Shown here: piece after piece, positions 5,330-6,228 of the stretch
Numbering within the stretch: position 1 is the first letter of the stretch
Layout: each line of letters starts with the position of its first letter
Source of the DNA: Alphaproteobacteria bacterium
Lineage (GTDB): Bacteria > Pseudomonadota > Alphaproteobacteria > SP197
NCBI GenBank assembly: GCA_022822575.1
Contig: JAJEBJ010000351.1
Coordinates: forward strand, 1-6,228
Length of the DNA stretch: 6,228 nt
Direction: 5' to 3'
Made by a program: the position numbers and the translations under genes
Notes under the pieces: model-generated
The model's input: the letters and a program-made list of their open reading frames with translations, nothing else
The model's database searches: none
What the model was told of the DNA's origin: nothing

Positions 5330-6120
5330 TCAGCCCGCGGGCGCGTGTTGAGGCGGCGGAAGCCAGGGCTGTCGGCCGGGCTCGCGGCCACGCAGATACT
5401 TCTTGAGCGCTTCCGCCAGGATCCGGCGCCAGCGGTCCTCGGCGCTCAACTGCTCCGTACTTCGCACCAGGGTCCGGAAGAAGCTGGCGTTCCGCCGCAA
5501 AGCCGCGACCAGCGGCCCCCGCAGCCCGTGGCTCGACGTCACCGTCAGGCGCGTCTGACCGGCATGCTGGGTCCGACGCGCAATCCCGTGCAGCAGAAGC
5601 AGCCGGCTGGTGATCGCCTCGCGGTGGTGGTCGGGATCAGCCCGCCGCACGAACAGGCTCCACCAGTTGCAGGTCAGCACGATCAGGCGGACCATGTGCT
5701 GGCAGCGCTTCAGGTCCCGCGTGGTGAAGCCGCCCCGCCCCAACCCCACTGGTTCTTCAACTCGTCGAAGGCGTTCTCCGCGTCAGCCCGATCCCGGTAG
5801 AACCGGACGATCGAGAGCACCTCCAGATCCGGCGATGTCGCCAGAATCGCGAACTCCCACACCTTGGTGCTTGGCTGTGCGTCGGTCCAGAACAGATCGC
5901 CCTGACCGTCGTCTGCGCGCGTCAGCGCCACCGTCCCGGGAAGCCGGCGGCGCAGCACAACGACGCGACGCGTCCGGCTCCAGCCATGCAAGCGAAGCTC
6001 GGCCTCGACACCCCACCAGCCCTGGCCCGCGTCCACCCATCCGTCACGCCCCATCGGGCGCTCGGCAAGCCGGCGCGCTCCCTTCGTAAGGCGCAGCTTG
6101 AACAGATAGTCGAGACCGGC
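5330..6120 (-). pseudogene. IS1380-family DDE transposase, truncated and frameshifted
   Basis: The readable part begins in the middle of the protein with GLDYLFKLRLTKGARRLAERP (split at about 6117-6057) and continues through GWVDAGQGWWGVEAELRLHGW. The Y-2-R-3-E-6-K signature is intact in YRDRADAENAFDELK, which carries the last catalytic Glu of the IS4 superfamily. The next block, WGWGGFTTRDLKRC, is broken by a 5-bp tandem duplication (GCCCC GCCCC, 5732-5741) that throws the frame; removing one copy restores it exactly. The C-terminal part in the second frame is RLIVLTCNWWSLFVRRADPDHHREAITSRLLLLHGIARRTQHAGQTRLTVTSSHG (given here in family order, about 5695-5515), ending at TGA 5330. About 260 of roughly 450 residues remain; the first catalytic aspartates are gone. 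Inactive unless frameshifting and complementation occur. Confidence 0.9.
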
Positions 6121-6122
6121 CG

Positions 6123-6228
6123 TTCTTCCGCGCCGCGCACGGTCTCGTGCTCTGCCACCTGCATCTCGGCGCGTGGAACGACGCCGTCGACCTGATGAAC
6201 GCGATGCTCGTCTGGAACCCGGGAGACA
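6123..6228 (+). pseudogene. TPR-like protein fragment, 5' end lost, continues beyond window
   Basis: The last 35 codons read FFRAAHGLVLCHLHLGAW, then NDAVDLMNAMLVWNPGD on the plus strand. Two helices with small residues in the A-x-x-L-x-x-L-G pattern, followed by an acidic-aliphatic helix and NPGD, fit a tetratricopeptide repeat; helix ends in LNPxDN(QG) are common in such proteins. Homology starts right where the IS1380 transposase reading ends (6117-6122), and there is no start codon with a ribosome site nearby. The gene therefore appears to have been broken when the IS region was inserted or deleted. It could be intact downstream from an internal start outside the window. The fragment is short, so the family call is moderate. 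Confidence 0.5.

Larger units (their letters stand above)
5251..6120 (-). mobile_element. IS1380-family insertion sequence remnant, transposase 5' half deleted
   Basis: The left end (transposase 3' side) appears to start near 5251 with CCTCACGACC. It contains AGTTGCGG twice (5265-5272 and 5292-5299) and the hairpin CCCGCA-GT-TGCGGG (5287-5300), a repeat-rich layout expected of an IS end. The transposase follows on the minus strand. The opposite terminal repeat and about the first 180 residues of the transposase are missing at about 6118-6122, so the copy is not autonomous. The end position is judged by pattern; no target duplication can be identified. Confidence 0.75.

Noticed and set aside
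5167..5330. Possible continuation of the double-module protein into a recombinase catalytic domain by frameshift
   Set aside because: All three plus frames after 5166 were read; none shows an HxxR or Tyr-containing recombinase motif before the IS begins.
5294..5800. Plus-strand frame of 168 codons over the IS
   Set aside because: Shadow of the minus-strand IS1380 transposase, which has the YREK motif and family-specific segments.

Overview
G+C-rich bacterial DNA in two halves. The left half (1-3514) carries four metabolic genes, and the right half (about 3547-6122) is a pile of broken mobile elements, ending in a fragment of an unrelated gene. The G+C-rich codon use, an IS1380-type transposase, a bacterial group II intron and a tyrosine-recombinase-type element would suit a Pseudomonadota-like host, but nothing here fixes the taxon.

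Left half: a ketol-acid reductoisomerase (KARI)-like gene runs leftwards and leaves the window at base 1. It is divergent from a phytanoyl-CoA dioxygenase-family (PhyH) gene at 851-1648. After a doubtful small ORF (1648-1821) comes a class I SAM-dependent methyltransferase (1873-2520). Convergent to it is a TauD/TfdA-type dioxygenase (2675-3514, minus strand). One KARI-like reductase with an altered metal site, two different Fe(II)/2-oxoglutarate oxygenases and a methyltransferase look more like part of a small-molecule biosynthesis or catabolic cluster than housekeeping isoleucine/valine synthesis. That pathway is inference.

Right half: 3547-4299 (minus strand) is the 3' part of a group II intron. 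It retains the RT catalytic YADD, the maturase region, domain V and domain VI, and its 3' end lies only 32 bases from the TauD start codon. The intron is cut at 4299/4300, where a second element begins with a TTATGGGAAC box that is repeated in inverted orientation at 4374-4383. This element encodes a 244-residue protein (4432-5166) made of two copies of a tyrosine-recombinase N-terminal-like module. Each copy carries H-x-C-x-C-x3-H, and there is no recombinase catalytic domain. At about 5251 begins the left end of an IS1380-family element, whose minus-strand transposase is frameshifted by a 5-bp tandem duplication (GCCCC, 5732-5741) and loses its N-terminal half at about 6118.

The final ~106 bases read on the plus strand as the middle of a TPR-like protein that has lost its 5' end at the IS boundary. 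The most interesting parts are the catalytic-domain-less double-module protein with its compact repeat-rich leader, and the KARI-like enzyme with changed catalytic residues.
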